Origin: Morinoia aosen
Taxonomy: Eukaryota > Arthropoda > Malacostraca > Amphipoda > Talitridae
Assembly (NCBI GenBank): GCA_030386875.1
Contig: CM059576.1
Coordinates: 65,099,581 to 65,163,580 of the forward strand
Direction: 5' to 3'
Length of the DNA: 64,000 nucleotides
Below, piece after piece: positions 63,945 to 64,000 of the stretch. Below the pieces are notes generated by a model that saw only the letters and a list, made by a program, of their open reading frames with translations, was not told the origin of the DNA and made no database searches. Both the position numbers and the translations under genes were made by a program. Positions within the stretch are counted from its first letter, which is position 1, and every line of letters begins with the position of its first letter.

Positions 63945-64000
63945 GTTAGGATTTGCTGTTTGGGTTTCTGGTCTTGTAGTTGGTTGTGATTTACTCTTAG

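Larger units (their letters stand above)
40570..64000 (-). mobile_element. LINE-A, I-type LINE with RNase H, runs off the right edge
   Basis: The minus strand carries, from right to left, ORF1 with zinc knuckles, then ORF2 with endonuclease, RT, RNase H and a C-terminal cysteine motif, and a 3' untranslated region ending in an AT-rich tail at about 40570. It is split by a SINE (59372-59667) and by the gypsy element (41224-58853). Coding on either side of the gypsy element is continuous in frame once the 4-bp duplication is allowed for. It belongs to the same broad group as LINE-B but is less decayed. Confidence 0.88.

Overview
The window looks like repeat-packed intergenic DNA from an AT-rich animal genome, most likely an arthropod or another invertebrate. 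That is inferred from its mix of BEL/Pao and Ty3/gypsy LTR elements, RNase H-bearing I/Jockey-type LINEs, a CR1/L2-type LINE, tRNA-derived SINEs, hAT, Tigger and piggyBac-like DNA elements. I recognise no complete host gene. Two short stretches (about 16.25-16.42 kb on the minus strand and 30.20-30.40 kb on the plus strand) could be host exons, with low confidence. Almost everything else can be assigned to mobile elements, many nested inside one another.

Left part (1-16.1 kb). A large inverted duplication (arms 1-3347 and 4163-5799) is built on a hAT transposon. Its left arm was later hit by a second hAT, 583-2284, with a perfect 8-bp target duplication. Next come a two-unit tandem repeat, a tRNA-derived SINE, a GC-rich LTR retrotransposon (7421-12381) with 5-bp duplications, a piggyBac-like MITE, an internally shortened Tigger element and a 30-bp minisatellite.

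Middle part (16.5-40.6 kb). LINE-B (minus strand, 16.5-29.7 kb) was split by a BEL/Pao element, BEL-1 (19265-26500), which has one long uninterrupted gag-pol frame, and by a SINE (27112-27410). A second copy of the piggyBac-like MITE follows. A 4-kb field of A/T-rich tandem and inverted repeats surrounds a 677-bp foldback element (32610-33286). Then comes LINE-C (minus strand, 34.6-40.56 kb), whose ORF1 has a PHD-like finger and a putative SGNH esterase; its RT is split by a second foldback element (36753-37292). Both foldbacks start with GGTCAAT and have 8-bp target duplications, so they appear to be one MITE family.

Right part (40.57-64 kb). LINE-A (minus strand) runs off the right edge. 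It holds a SINE (about 59.37-59.67 kb) and a Ty3/gypsy element (41224-58853), which in turn holds a second BEL/Pao element, BEL-2 (43557-51299). The LTR pairs of both look identical by eye, so both insertions look recent. The gypsy element has two small extra ORFs, one before gag and one after pol; the latter encodes a 105-aa protein with one membrane segment. The relative order of insertion is legible: LINE-A, then gypsy, then BEL-2; LINE-B, then BEL-1.

All calls come from reading the sequence; no database search was run.
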